Shown one piece after another: positions 1 to 8,274 of a DNA stretch of 64,000 nt. This DNA comes from Streptomyces atratus (GTDB lineage Bacteria > Actinomycetota > Actinomycetes > Streptomycetales > Streptomycetaceae), in the NCBI RefSeq assembly GCF_900119365.1, contig NZ_FPJO01000015.1, positions 44,404 to 108,403 of the forward strand, read 5' to 3'. A program made the translations under genes and the position numbers. Below the pieces are notes generated by a model. The model was not told the DNA's origin. It ran no database searches and saw only the letters and a list, made by a program, of their open reading frames with translations. The stretch's first letter is position 1. Every line of letters begins with the position of its first letter.

Positions 1-595
1 AGTCGACCTCGTCGGGGTCGCAGTTGGTGTCGAGGATCGCGACGACCGGGATGTGGAGCTTGCGCGCCTCACCGACGGCGATGTGCTCCTTCTTGGTGTC
101 GACGATCCAGACGGCGCTCGGCACCTTCTGCATCTCGCGGATACCACCGAGGGTCTTCTCCAGCTTGGCCTTCTCGCGGGAGAGGACCAGGAGCTCCTTC
201 TTGGTGAGGCCGGAGGCGGCCACGTCCTCGAAGTCGATGAGCTCGAGCTCCTTCAGACGCTGAAGGCGCTTGTAGACGGTGGAGAAGTTGGTGAGCATGC
301 CACCGAGCCAACGCTGGTTGACGTACGGCATGCCGACGCGCGTCGCCTGCTCGGCGATGGCCTCCTGGGCCTGCTTCTTCGTACCCACGAACATGATGGA
401 GCCGCCGTGGGCGACGGTCTCCTTGACGAACTCGTAGGCGCGGTCGATGTACGACAGCGACTGGAGCAGGTCGATGATGTAGATGCCGTTGCGCTCGGTG
501 AAGATGAAGCGCTTCATCTTCGGGTTCCAGCGACGGGTCTGGTGACCGAAGTGGACGCCGCTTTCCAGCAGCTCCCGCATCGTGACGACGGCCAT
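1..595 (-). CDS. rpsB: 30S ribosomal protein S2 (5' part, runs off the window)
   Basis: Only the first 198 codons are inside the window; the 3' end lies beyond base 1. The translation starts MAVVTMRELLESGVHFGHQT and continues with the S2 signatures RRWNPKMKRFIF, FVGTKKQAQ and VNQRWLGGMLTNF. S2 is a structural protein of the small ribosomal subunit. The ATG at 595-593 is preceded on the minus strand by an AAGGAG ribosome binding site (about 604-609) at good spacing. In streptomycetes rpsB is normally followed by tsf, which would lie off the left edge. The identification is certain from sequence similarity to the family as I know it. Confidence 0.98.
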   Translation of the reverse strand, partial: MAVVTMRELLESGVHFGHQTRRWNPKMKRFIFTERNGIYIIDLLQSLSYIDRAYEFVKETVAHGGSIMFVGTKKQAQEAIAEQATRVGMPYVNQRWLGGMLTNFSTVYKRLQRLKELELIDFEDVAASGLTKKELLVLSREKAKLEKTLGGIREMQKVPSAVWIVDTKKEHIAVGEARKLHIPVVAILDTNCDPDEVD

Positions 596-872
596 GGCCG
601 TACTCCTTGAGGTGCTCGGTTGTCGCGACCGCAGGATTGCTGTCGCGCCTGACGCCCCGACGCGCCGTGCCACGAGGGACCGAGGAGCGCGGCCACCGTC
701 CGCAGAGAGGGAGGTGGCGGGGCGTGCGAAGTCGACCCGGTGACCCGGATCGCCATAGGAAGTGTACGGGACGGCCCGGGTGCCGGGTGACGGCGCTGTC
801 CACAACCGGCTGGTTGTCCACAGATCCGGTTCATGATCCCCGCGGATCGTGGGGCTGCGGGACGGTTCCGCC

Positions 873-1907
873 ATGCGATCCACAACCGATCCGAGCACAA
901 CTGGTCCGACCGCTCCCCCGGAGCCCGCTTCCCTTCGTCTGCGGGAGGTGCTCGTGGTGGCGGTGGTGGCCCTGCTGGCGGTGGTGTGCGGCCCGTCGGC
1001 CGCCACCGCACGGGCACCGGCACCCGCACCCGTTCCCACGCCGTCCCCCGCACCGGCTCCGGACGGCGACCGGGCCTGGCCGTTGGCGGGGCGGCCTCCG
1101 GTCGTACGGGGCTGGGAGCCCCCAGCCGGCCCCTACGGGCGGGGGCACCGCGGCGTCGACCTCGCCGCGGAGCCGGGGGCGGCGGTGCTCGCCGCCGCCC
1201 CGGGACAGGTCTCGTTCGCAGGGCGTGTGGCAGGGCGCGCAGTGCTGGCGATCGAGGTGGCCGGCAGCGGAGATCCGCCGTTGCGGACCACGTACGAACC
1301 GGTGCGCGCGCTCGTCGCGAAGGGCGAGAAGGTGACGGCGGGACAGGTGGTGGCGGTCGTGGAGACGGGGCCTTTCCACTGCGCGTCGGGCTGTCTGCAC
1401 TGGGGGCTGCGGCGCGGTGACACCTATCTGGATCCGCTGTCGCTGCTGCCGCCGTCGCTGCTGCGACGGAGCCCGTCCCGGCTGCTTCCAGTGTTCGGCG
1501 TGCCCGAGCCCGAGTCCGGGCAATCGGCGACGGGGACCGGGGACGGGCTCGCCGCCCCCGGCGTTCTGCTCGCGGTCGCCGCGTCGCGGCGGCCGCGTCA
1601 GCCCTGCGCGCCCTGCACGCCTCGGAGAATCATGGCGACGGCGGTGTCCGCGATCACGGACGGCTCCTCGGCCACGGCCAGTTCGATACGTCGCACCGCG
1701 GCGTCCACCGAACCCTGGAGCAGCATCGCCGCCAGCCTCGGCTGGGCGTGGCCGAGGTCGCCGAGCGCCTCGACGATCATGGCGATCAGCCCGCCGTGCG
1801 CAGCCCTGATCTTCTCGCGCGCCCCGGCGTCGAGTTCGCTCGCCGAGATGGCGACGACCGCCCGGTGGCGGCGGTCCCCGACGAGGTCGAGCTGCCGGCG
1901 CACATAG
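873..1907 (+). CDS. Secreted M23-family (LytM-like) peptidase with antisense 3' extension
   Basis: An N-terminal hydrophobic segment (VLVVAVVALLAVVC, about residues 26-40) followed by a Pro/Ala-rich linker suggests export. The M23 core follows: the zinc-ligand motif HRGVD, then GQVVAVVETG and the terminal LHWGLR. In active M23 enzymes the last motif is HxH; here it is CLHWG, so the first histidine is replaced by cysteine and catalytic activity is uncertain. The usual end of such proteins would come soon after the LDPLSLLPPSLL segment (about 1460), but this frame stays open to 1907 and its last ~100 codons run antisense through the TetR gene, giving a low-complexity tail that does not look like protein. 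I chose ATG 873; a GTG at 849 is possible. A lost stop codon or sequencing frameshift are both possible. Confidence 0.8.
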   Translation: MRSTTDPSTTGPTAPPEPASLRLREVLVVAVVALLAVVCGPSAATARAPAPAPVPTPSPAPAPDGDRAWPLAGRPPVVRGWEPPAGPYGRGHRGVDLAAEPGAAVLAAAPGQVSFAGRVAGRAVLAIEVAGSGDPPLRTTYEPVRALVAKGEKVTAGQVVAVVETGPFHCASGCLHWGLRRGDTYLDPLSLLPPSLLRRSPSRLLPVFGVPEPESGQSATGTGDGLAAPGVLLAVAASRRPRQPCAPCTPRRIMATAVSAITDGSSATASSIRRTAASTEPWSSIAASLGWAWPRSPSASTIMAISPPCAALIFSRAPASSSLAEMATTARWRRSPTRSSCRRT

Positions 1908-2188
1908 GCCTCGATCTTGCCCTCGGGCGTGGTGGCCTGCTCCATCGCATGCTCGACCTCGGCCGCCCAGACGGGGAAGTCGACGGCACAGAGCTCTTCG
2001 ACCACGGCCGCGCGGGAGCGGAAGTACTCATACACGGAGGACCGGGCGAGGCCCGTGCGTTCGGCGAGTGCGGGGAAGGTCAACGCCTCCGTACCACCCT
2101 CGGACAGCAGGGAGCGTGCGGCGTCCAGGAGGGCGCCGCGCTGCATGGTCCGGTGCTCGGCCACCGAGGCCGCTCGAATCCTGGGCAC
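1598..2188 (-). CDS. TetR/AcrR family transcriptional regulator
   Basis: A 196-residue protein. The N-terminal helix-turn-helix is typical of TetR proteins: LLDAARSLLSEGG, ALTFPALAERTGLARSSVY, then EYFRSRAAVVEEL (about residues 18-65). The C-terminal half is the variable ligand/dimerisation region. It is translated from a GTG at 2188. It lies between whiG (94 bases upstream) and the M23-like peptidase gene, whose 3' extension overlaps it in antisense. Ligand and targets cannot be read from the sequence; the neighbouring rpsB-whiG order is conserved in streptomycetes, so it is a core rather than accessory regulator (inference). Confidence 0.9.
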   Translation of the reverse strand: MPRIRAASVAEHRTMQRGALLDAARSLLSEGGTEALTFPALAERTGLARSSVYEYFRSRAAVVEELCAVDFPVWAAEVEHAMEQATTPEGKIEAYVRRQLDLVGDRRHRAVVAISASELDAGAREKIRAAHGGLIAMIVEALGDLGHAQPRLAAMLLQGSVDAAVRRIELAVAEEPSVIADTAVAMILRGVQGAQG

Positions 2189-2282
2189 GTGTCCACTCTA
2201 CGGCGGCCGGTGTTCGAGAGGACGGGTACGGCCCTGATCCGTGGCCGAAGCGGCCATGACCGGCACCGGCCGCGGGTGGCTC

Positions 2283-3119
2283 TCAGCGTCCGGCGTCGGC
2301 CAGTTTCGCGCGCAGCTGGAGCACCGATTTGGTGTGGATCTGACTGACCCGGCTCTCGGTGACGCCGAGTACATTGCCGATCTCGGCGAGGGTGAGGCCC
2401 TCGTAGTAGTAGAGCGTCACGACCGTCTTCTCGCGCTCCGGGAGCGTGTTGATGGCCCGGGCGAGCAGCCGTCTGAGCTCGCGGTCCTCGGCGACCTCCA
2501 CCGGATCGTCGGCGGTGGTGTCCTCCAGCGTGTCCATCAGGCTGAGCCGGTCGCCGCCCTCGCCGCCGACATGCAGCAGCTCCTCCAGCGCGACCACGTT
2601 CGCCAGTGACAACTGGCTGAAAACCGCGTGCAGTTCCTCCAGCGCGATACCCATCTCCGCGGCGACCTCCGCCTCGGAAGGGGTACGCCGCAACTGCGCC
2701 TCCAGCGTGGCGTAGGCGCGTTCCACGGCCCGCGCCTTCTGGCGCACCGAGCGCGGGATCCAGTCCAGCGCCCGCAGTTCGTCGATCATCGCGCCGCGGA
2801 TGCGGGTGATCGCGTACGTCTCGAACTTGATCGCGCGCTCGATGTCGAACTTCTCGATCGCGTCGATCAGTCCGAAGACCCCCGAGGAGACGAAGTCCGC
2901 CTGCTCGACGTTGGAAGGCAGGCCCACGCTCACCCGGCCCGCGACGTACTTCACCAGCGGTGAGTAGTGCAGGATCAGCTGCTCCCGCAGCCGCTCGTCG
3001 CCCGTGGCCTTGTACGAACGCCACAACTCGTCGAGCGAGGAGGGGGCAGGGGGGCGCACAGTGCCACGCGCAGCCGGTGGTACTGCCGCGCGGTCAGACC
3101 CGGAGGTGTGCTGGGGCAT
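2283..3119 (-). CDS. whiG: RNA polymerase sigma factor WhiG (sporulation)
   Basis: A 278-residue FliA-type sigma factor. Region 2 runs from about residue 40 (LREQLILHYSPLVKYVAGRV, then GVFGLIDAIEKFD and KFETYAITRIRGAMIDEL). Region 3 follows (RTPSEAEVAAEMGI) and region 4 carries the helix-turn-helix LTLAEIGNVLGVTESRVSQI near residues 240-260. WhiG of Streptomyces commits aerial hyphae to spore formation by transcribing whiH and whiI and is held in check by the anti-sigma factor RsiG with c-di-GMP (established knowledge). Length, sequence and position next to rpsB match the S. coelicolor gene. The 240 bases upstream (3120-3359) hold no gene and should contain its promoter. Confidence 0.97.
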   Translation of the reverse strand: MPQHTSGSDRAAVPPAARGTVRPPAPSSLDELWRSYKATGDERLREQLILHYSPLVKYVAGRVSVGLPSNVEQADFVSSGVFGLIDAIEKFDIERAIKFETYAITRIRGAMIDELRALDWIPRSVRQKARAVERAYATLEAQLRRTPSEAEVAAEMGIALEELHAVFSQLSLANVVALEELLHVGGEGGDRLSLMDTLEDTTADDPVEVAEDRELRRLLARAINTLPEREKTVVTLYYYEGLTLAEIGNVLGVTESRVSQIHTKSVLQLRAKLADAGR

Positions 3120-3359
3120 GTGGTGCCTTGAGCCGTTCTGCTGTGAAGTGCTGGGACGTATGTCTGAGCCGGAATCCTTGTGAGCGTAGCGTGACTGTGA
3201 TGTCGCGGTCCGCGCAGGATAAGGGATCGGCGCCGTGCGATTCCGGCCGATCCGACATGACTGAGGTCCGGGGCCGTCGCCGCGTGCGCCGGCCCCGGAG
3301 GCGTCGCTGAAGGATCCGCCGAGGTCATCTGCATCACCTTTTCACCCGAATGCTCCAGG

Positions 3360-4520
3360 TCAAGTACCGCCTCGCCGCGCGTCGCCATTGCAAGTCGACC
3401 GCGGCGTCAACTGCCATCCATCGCCATCCCGTTCGACGAACCCCAGTGAGTGCAGTTCGTACAGCCTGCCGAGCGCCTCGTCGGTGCTGGTTCCGGCGGT
3501 ACGGGCCACATCCCGCCCGCTGACGGAGCCCCGGTACGGCAGTGCGTCGAGGACTCTGGCGGAGACCGCGTCCAGCAGGTCCCGGGGGTGCACGGGGCCT
3601 CGTCTGGCCGGAGCGAGTTCGCCGATGTCCCCCACCAGTTCGGCGACTTCCGAGGCGTCGGTCACCAGGACGCCCTCTCCGCGCAGGAGTTCATGGACCC
3701 CTGCCGACAGCCCACTGGTGGCGGGGCCCGGCACGCCCATGGTGAAGCGGCCGAGCCGCTGTGCACAGCGTGCGGTGACCAGTGAACCGCTGCGGTATTC
3801 GGCCTCGACCACGACCGTCCCGCGCGTCAACGCAGCGATGACCCGGTTCCGGAGGATGAATCTGCTGCGGGTGGGATGATCGGACGGCGGCAATTCGCCG
3901 ATGACGAGCCCCTGTTCCGCGATCCGTCCGATCAGCTCGGCGTGTCCCCGGGGATAGGGGACGTCCACCCCGCAGGCCAGTACCGCCGTCGTCGCCCCGC
4001 CGACGGCGAGCGCGCCCCGGTGCGCCGCCCCGTCGACCCCGAACGCGGCTCCCGACACGACCACCCACCCCAGTTCCGCGAGTCCCGCGCCGAGGCCGGC
4101 CGCCATGTGCGATCCGTAGGGCGTGCAGGCTCGGGCGCCGACCACGGCGACCGAGCGCAGCGCCCAGAGCCTCAGATCGCGGGGCCCCCGCACCCACAGC
4201 CCGGTCGGCCTGGCGTCCGCGAGGTCGTCGAGCTGGCTGGGCCATTCCCGGTCCCCGGGGCAGATGAACCGCCCGCCGAGCGCGTTGACCGTCGAGAGGT
4301 CCTGTCCGGGGTCGGCGCCTTCGGCCCGCAGCCGGTATCCGGCGAGCCGTTTCGGGGTCATTCCGCTCAGCTGCTCCGCCGTGCCGTCCCGGGTGGTGAT
4401 CCGCCGCACCAGCTCGACGGCACCGCACTCGCGCAGCCAGCGGCCACCGTGCTCGTCCCCCGGCTCGATGATGCGGGTCAGGGCGGCCCGCGCCAGCCGC
4501 TCCTGACCGCTCACCGTCAT
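3360..4520 (-). CDS. dprA: DNA-processing protein DprA
   Basis: A 386-residue DprA/Smf protein. The Rossmann-like core shows VVGARACTPYGSHMA, SGAAFGVDGAAH, AVLACGVDVPYP, FILRNRVIAALT and VVVEAEYRSGSLVTA in order, matching the DprA family; an N-terminal SAM-like part and a C-terminal winged-helix part (about residues 320-375) flank it. DprA binds single-stranded DNA and loads RecA. Its ATG at 4520 overlaps the comM stop by four bases (ATGA), which fixes the start and implies translational coupling. Streptomycetes are not known to be naturally transformable, so a general recombination or plasmid-transfer role is likelier (inference). Confidence 0.96.
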   Translation of the reverse strand: MTVSGQERLARAALTRIIEPGDEHGGRWLRECGAVELVRRITTRDGTAEQLSGMTPKRLAGYRLRAEGADPGQDLSTVNALGGRFICPGDREWPSQLDDLADARPTGLWVRGPRDLRLWALRSVAVVGARACTPYGSHMAAGLGAGLAELGWVVVSGAAFGVDGAAHRGALAVGGATTAVLACGVDVPYPRGHAELIGRIAEQGLVIGELPPSDHPTRSRFILRNRVIAALTRGTVVVEAEYRSGSLVTARCAQRLGRFTMGVPGPATSGLSAGVHELLRGEGVLVTDASEVAELVGDIGELAPARRGPVHPRDLLDAVSARVLDALPYRGSVSGRDVARTAGTSTDEALGRLYELHSLGFVERDGDGWQLTPRSTCNGDARRGGT

Positions 4521-6142
4521 GACGCCCCCGCGTTCGTCAGGGCGCCCCGCGAGATCCCGGTCCGCAGCTCCAGCGCCACCGCGACGTCGGACGCGTCCGG
4601 GCGGTCGGCGCCGCGCAGATCGGCGACCGTCCACGCCACCCTGAGCACCCGGTCCAGGCCCCGCGCGGTGAGCAGGCCCCGCTCCATGTCCCGTTCGGCT
4701 TCCATGAGCGCGCCCGGTGCCGCGACCAGTCTGGTCCGCAGCTCATGGCCGGGCACCTCGCTGTTGGAGGACCACGCGGTGCCGGCCAGCCGGTCCGCGG
4801 CCCGGGCCCTGGCCTCCTGGACCCGGGCCGCGACGGAGGCGGTCGGCTCACCCCGGCTGCCCGGCCCCATCAGGTCCTGACGCCTGACCGGGTCGACGAC
4901 CACCCGCAGATCCACCCGGTCGAGCAGTGGCCCGGAGAGTCGCGCCTGGTAGCGCCTGACCGCCGACGGCGGGCATTCGCAGCCCGCCCCGCTGAGGCTG
5001 TGCCGCCCGCACGGGCAGGGGTTGGCGGCCAGCACCATCAGGAATCTGGCGGGCAGCCGCACCACCCCGGCGCTGCGTGCCACCACCACGTGCCCCGATT
5101 CCAGCGGCTGGCGCAGCGCGTCCAGTGCCCGCATGGAGAATTCGGGCGCTTCGTCCAGAAAGAGAATCCCCCGGTGGGCCAGCGAGACCGCGCCGGGCCG
5201 CGGCAGTCCGTTGCCCCCGCCGACCAGCGACTGCATCGTCGCCGAGTGGTGGGGCGCGCAGTAGGGCGGCCTGGCGACCAGCGGCTCCCCCGGCGGCAGG
5301 ATGCCCGCCACCGAGTGCACCGCGGTCACCTCCAGGGACTCCTTCCTGGTCAGCGCCGGAAGGATCGCCGGCAACCGCTCGGCCAGCATGGTCTTGCCGG
5401 CGCCCGGCGGCCCCGAGAGCAGCAGATGGTGACCGCCGGCCGCGGCGACCTCCAGAGCCTTGCGGGGCCGCTCCTGCCCCGCCACATCCGCCAGATCGGG
5501 TGGATTCCCCTCGCCCTGCCCGGTCCCGCGGGCGAGCCCGGTACCGATGCCCGCGCCGGGCACCATCAGCCCGGCCAGCATGGTGCCGGGGCGCCCCTCG
5601 TCGTGCGCCTCCCGCTCGTCGGGCACCGGCTCCTCGCAGAGCACGGCGATCAACTGCCGCAGGCTCCGTACCCCGAGGACGGAGACGCCGGGGACCAGCG
5701 CCGCCTCCCCCGCGGTCTGTTCGGGCACGACCACCTGCCGGTATCCGGCCTCCGCCGCGGCGAGCACGGCCGGCAGCACGCCGCGCACCGGCCGCACCCG
5801 GCCGTCGAGCCCGAGCTCACCGATCATCACCACATCGGCGATGGACGCCGGATCGATCCGCTCGGCCGCCCCCAGCACCGCGCAGGCGACGGCCAGGTCG
5901 AACCCGGAGCCACCCTTCGGCACGGAGGCCGGTGACAGGCCCACCGTGAGCTTCTTCTGCGGCCACTCGGCCCCCGAGTTCACCACCGCGGCCCTGACCC
6001 GGTCCCGGCTCTCCACCAGGCTCTTGTCCGGCAGCCCCACCAGGGTGAACGCGGCCACCCCCGCCTCCAGGTCCGCCTGGACCTCCACCACCACGCCCTC
6101 GACGCCGACGAGCGCCACCGAGCACGCCCGCGCGAACCCCAT
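4517..6142 (-). CDS. comM: YifB/ComM family AAA+ Mg-chelatase-like ATPase
   Basis: A 541-residue protein. The N-terminal Lon-like domain (FTLVGLPDKSLVESRDRVRAA, SGFDLAVACAVL, IGELGLDGRVRPVRG) precedes the AAA+ core with Walker A GPPGAGKTMLAE near residue 245 and Walker B GILFLDEAPEF. The C-terminal part has the CPCG..C..CPP cysteine cluster and the SGPLLDRVDL segment typical of ComM. In naturally transformable bacteria ComM is a branch-migration helicase that extends recombination tracts (established). Its start overlaps the yraN stop by one base (TGATG) and its stop overlaps dprA, so yraN-comM-dprA form one translationally coupled unit. Confidence 0.95.
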   Translation of the reverse strand: MGFARACSVALVGVEGVVVEVQADLEAGVAAFTLVGLPDKSLVESRDRVRAAVVNSGAEWPQKKLTVGLSPASVPKGGSGFDLAVACAVLGAAERIDPASIADVVMIGELGLDGRVRPVRGVLPAVLAAAEAGYRQVVVPEQTAGEAALVPGVSVLGVRSLRQLIAVLCEEPVPDEREAHDEGRPGTMLAGLMVPGAGIGTGLARGTGQGEGNPPDLADVAGQERPRKALEVAAAGGHHLLLSGPPGAGKTMLAERLPAILPALTRKESLEVTAVHSVAGILPPGEPLVARPPYCAPHHSATMQSLVGGGNGLPRPGAVSLAHRGILFLDEAPEFSMRALDALRQPLESGHVVVARSAGVVRLPARFLMVLAANPCPCGRHSLSGAGCECPPSAVRRYQARLSGPLLDRVDLRVVVDPVRRQDLMGPGSRGEPTASVAARVQEARARAADRLAGTAWSSNSEVPGHELRTRLVAAPGALMEAERDMERGLLTARGLDRVLRVAWTVADLRGADRPDASDVAVALELRTGISRGALTNAGAS

Positions 6143-6501
6143 CAGGCCACCCCCCGCGCATGCTCGGCAACGGGCGCTCCGCGCCTGGGCAGCACCACTC
6201 CGACCAGGTCGATCCGGACCCCGCCGGGCGGCGGGCCGCCGTGCCGGTCCAGCCAGATGCCGGCCAGCCTCCGCAGCCGCTCCGCCTTGACCGGCGTGAC
6301 GGCCGCCATCGGGTGCTCGAACGCACCCGCCCTGCGGGTCTTCACCTCGCAGACCACGAGTGCGTCGCCGTCCATCGCGACGATGTCGATCTCACCGGCG
6401 CGACAGCGCCAGTTCCGCTCCAGTACGGACATGCCGGACTCGGCCAGCAGCCGCACCGCCAGATCCTCGCCGTACCGCCCGAGTGCCCCCCGTGCGTTCA
6501 T
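6142..6501 (-). CDS. yraN: YraN/UPF0102 family nuclease-like protein
   Basis: A 119-residue protein with the family signature: GRYGEDLAVRLL at the N-terminus, then NWRCRAGEIDIVAMDGD and VVCEVKTRR, the D...ExK pattern of the PD-(D/E)XK restriction-endonuclease fold. Family members are predicted nucleases, probably for Holliday-junction-like or repair substrates, but the cellular role is not settled. It is the first gene of the coupled yraN-comM-dprA unit. About 130 bases separate it from the DUF2469 gene upstream. Confidence 0.93.
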   Translation of the reverse strand: MNARGALGRYGEDLAVRLLAESGMSVLERNWRCRAGEIDIVAMDGDALVVCEVKTRRAGAFEHPMAAVTPVKAERLRRLAGIWLDRHGGPPPGGVRIDLVGVVLPRRGAPVAEHARGVA

Positions 6502-6628
6502 TTCGGCACCACCTCCGGGACCGACTCTGGCGCGTCCGGTCCCGGCTTGTGGATCTTGGTGGACAACTCCGGGATTGTGGATATCCCGGCCACCCGGAAG
6601 TGGGAATCACTCCCCTCTCAAAGTGGGC

Positions 6629-6937
6629 TCAGCCACCCGGAAGTTCGAGATCGCTCTTGTTGAGCTCCTCGATGTTGACGTCCTTGAACGTCAACACGCG
6701 TACCTGCTTGACGAACCGCGCGGGCCGGTACATGTCCCAGACCCAGGCGTCCGCCATCGATACTTCGAAGAACACCTCGCCCTGGACCGAGTGCACCTGC
6801 ATCTCGTAGTCGTTGGTGAGGTAGAAGCGCCGTTCGGTCTCGATCACATATTTGAACAGACCGACGACATCTCGGTACTCCCGGTAGAGCTTCAGCTCCA
6901 TCTCGGTCTCGTACTTTTCGAGGTCCTCGGCGCTCAT
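6629..6937 (-). CDS. DUF2469 family conserved actinobacterial protein
   Basis: A 102-residue soluble protein, MSAEDLEKYETEMELKLYRE at the N-terminus and ending NKSDLELPGG. It is a highly conserved DUF2469 protein found across Actinobacteria; no biochemical function is known to me. Two ATGs are possible, at 6943 and 6937. The Shine-Dalgarno-like AAGGGG lies about 8 bases before 6937 and only 2 before 6943, so 6937 is preferred. It sits between the NUDIX gene and yraN on the same strand and may be cotranscribed. Confidence 0.93.
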   Translation of the reverse strand: MSAEDLEKYETEMELKLYREYRDVVGLFKYVIETERRFYLTNDYEMQVHSVQGEVFFEVSMADAWVWDMYRPARFVKQVRVLTFKDVNIEELNKSDLELPGG

Positions 6938-7000
6938 TGGCATGTTCCCCTTCAGCCGTGCGTCCCCCCATTGTGCGCCAGGCCCCGGGCCCCCGGGCGC

Positions 7001-7489
7001 TTAGGCGATTTCGGGGTCCAGAACCAGTGGCGTACGCGGAGGACCCTCGTCGAGCAGCGTGCGCAGCAACTCGGCGAGCCTGGTCGGGTACACCGTCTCA
7101 CGCGCTGCCGACAGTTCGGCGGAGGTCCACCACCTCAGACCCGCGACACTGCGCTGCTCCAGCCCGGTCAGCCCACCGGTGTCGGTGACGGTCTGCGTCG
7201 TACGTGCCAGGAAATACCACTCGTCCTGGTCCCAGCGGCGCCCGTCGAACGGGAACGAGCACATCCGCTGCCACAGCAGCGGGCCCAGTTCGACATCGGT
7301 GATGCCGGTCTCCTCCATCAACTCACGCAGCGCGGCCTCCTCCCGGGTCTCGTCGCCCTCCAGACCGCCACCGGGCGTGAACCACCAGGTGCTCTGCGGA
7401 TCCCCGGGCTCGAACCCGTGGATCAGAAGGATCCGGTCGTCGGGGTCCAGGAGCACCACACGGGCGACCTTCCGCTTCTCAACGCGCAC
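7001..7489 (-). CDS. NUDIX hydrolase
   Basis: A 162-residue protein with an intact Nudix box: G-GLEGD-E followed by TREEAAL-RELMEETGI, matching Gx5Ex7REUxEExGU, with the catalytic and metal-binding glutamates present. NUDIX enzymes hydrolyse nucleoside diphosphates linked to another moiety; the substrate cannot be inferred. I chose GTG 7489 (RVEKRKVARVVLL) because it begins the beta strand that opens the fold; longer starts reach further into sipZ. With this start the gene overlaps the sipZ 3' end by 11 bases, so it is probably the last gene of the sip operon. Confidence 0.88.
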   Translation of the reverse strand: MRVEKRKVARVVLLDPDDRILLIHGFEPGDPQSTWWFTPGGGLEGDETREEAALRELMEETGITDVELGPLLWQRMCSFPFDGRRWDQDEWYFLARTTQTVTDTGGLTGLEQRSVAGLRWWTSAELSAARETVYPTRLAELLRTLLDEGPPRTPLVLDPEIA

Positions 7490-8222
7490 CGGCGGGCACC
7501 TTTCCGCTCCTCTTCCGGGCGGACCGTGCCGCGATCGGGCCGTATGCCGCACCGCCCAGGATGAGTACCACGCCCACGAGCACGGCGCCGAGCTGAAGCC
7601 GCAGCGGTCCCGGCGACGACACCCCGCCGGGGAGGGAGGCGAAGGCCCGCGGACGCTCGACCATGCCGTTCATCGGCCAGGCGACGGCATCCACCCGGGC
7701 CTGAACCGCGTCGCGGGGGACGGAGCCATGTCCCGCGTCGTCCAGGTGGACCCGGGAGTCCAGTGAGGCGGTGCGTTCGTCACCCAGCAGGAAGAGCTTC
7801 CCCTTGGGCACCTCCGCCGTGAAGTTCTCGGCCGAGGCCGGGTCCTTCGTGTGCAGATACGGTTCATCAATGGGCTTGCCGTTGACGGTGAGCCGGCCGT
7901 CCTTCCCGCAGCAGGCGATCTTGTCGCCGCCGATCCCGACGACCCGCTTCACCATCGGCAGGTTGGCGTCCCACGCGGGATCGGTGAAGACGACCACGTC
8001 GCCGCGGTGCACCTCGCTGCCGTCGATCCGCTGCGCGAGTATCCGGTCACCGGCGTGCACCGTCGGGGTCATCGACTCGGTCGGCACCGTGTACGGCTTG
8101 TACACCACCGCCCCCCAGGCGAACCCGCCGAGGAAGAGCACACAGCCGACGGCCACGGCCAGCCCCGACAGCATGCTGCCGAGCCGGCCGTGGCCGTCAC
8201 CCGTACGTCCTTTACCGCTCAT
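7479..8222 (-). CDS. sipZ: Type I signal peptidase (SipZ-like)
   Basis: A 247-residue membrane serine peptidase. An N-terminal transmembrane helix (VAVGCVLFLGGFAWGAVV) precedes the catalytic serine motif PTESMTPTV; the lysine general base is in MVKRVVGIGGDKI; box E appears as LGDERTASLDSR. A second, C-terminal membrane helix (GAVLVGVVLILGGAAYG) is typical of several Streptomyces Sip proteins. It removes signal peptides from exported preproteins on the outer face of the membrane. ATG 8222 has a G-rich ribosome site (GGGGGACG) at good spacing. It is the most divergent of the five copies here; position at the distal end of the cluster matches S. coelicolor sipZ. Confidence 0.9.
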   Translation of the reverse strand: MSGKGRTGDGHGRLGSMLSGLAVAVGCVLFLGGFAWGAVVYKPYTVPTESMTPTVHAGDRILAQRIDGSEVHRGDVVVFTDPAWDANLPMVKRVVGIGGDKIACCGKDGRLTVNGKPIDEPYLHTKDPASAENFTAEVPKGKLFLLGDERTASLDSRVHLDDAGHGSVPRDAVQARVDAVAWPMNGMVERPRAFASLPGGVSSPGPLRLQLGAVLVGVVLILGGAAYGPIAARSARKRSGKVPAGAR

Positions 8223-8274
8223 CCCAGCGTCCCCCCACCTCGGAGATCGACAATCGCTGATCCGAGTCGGCACC

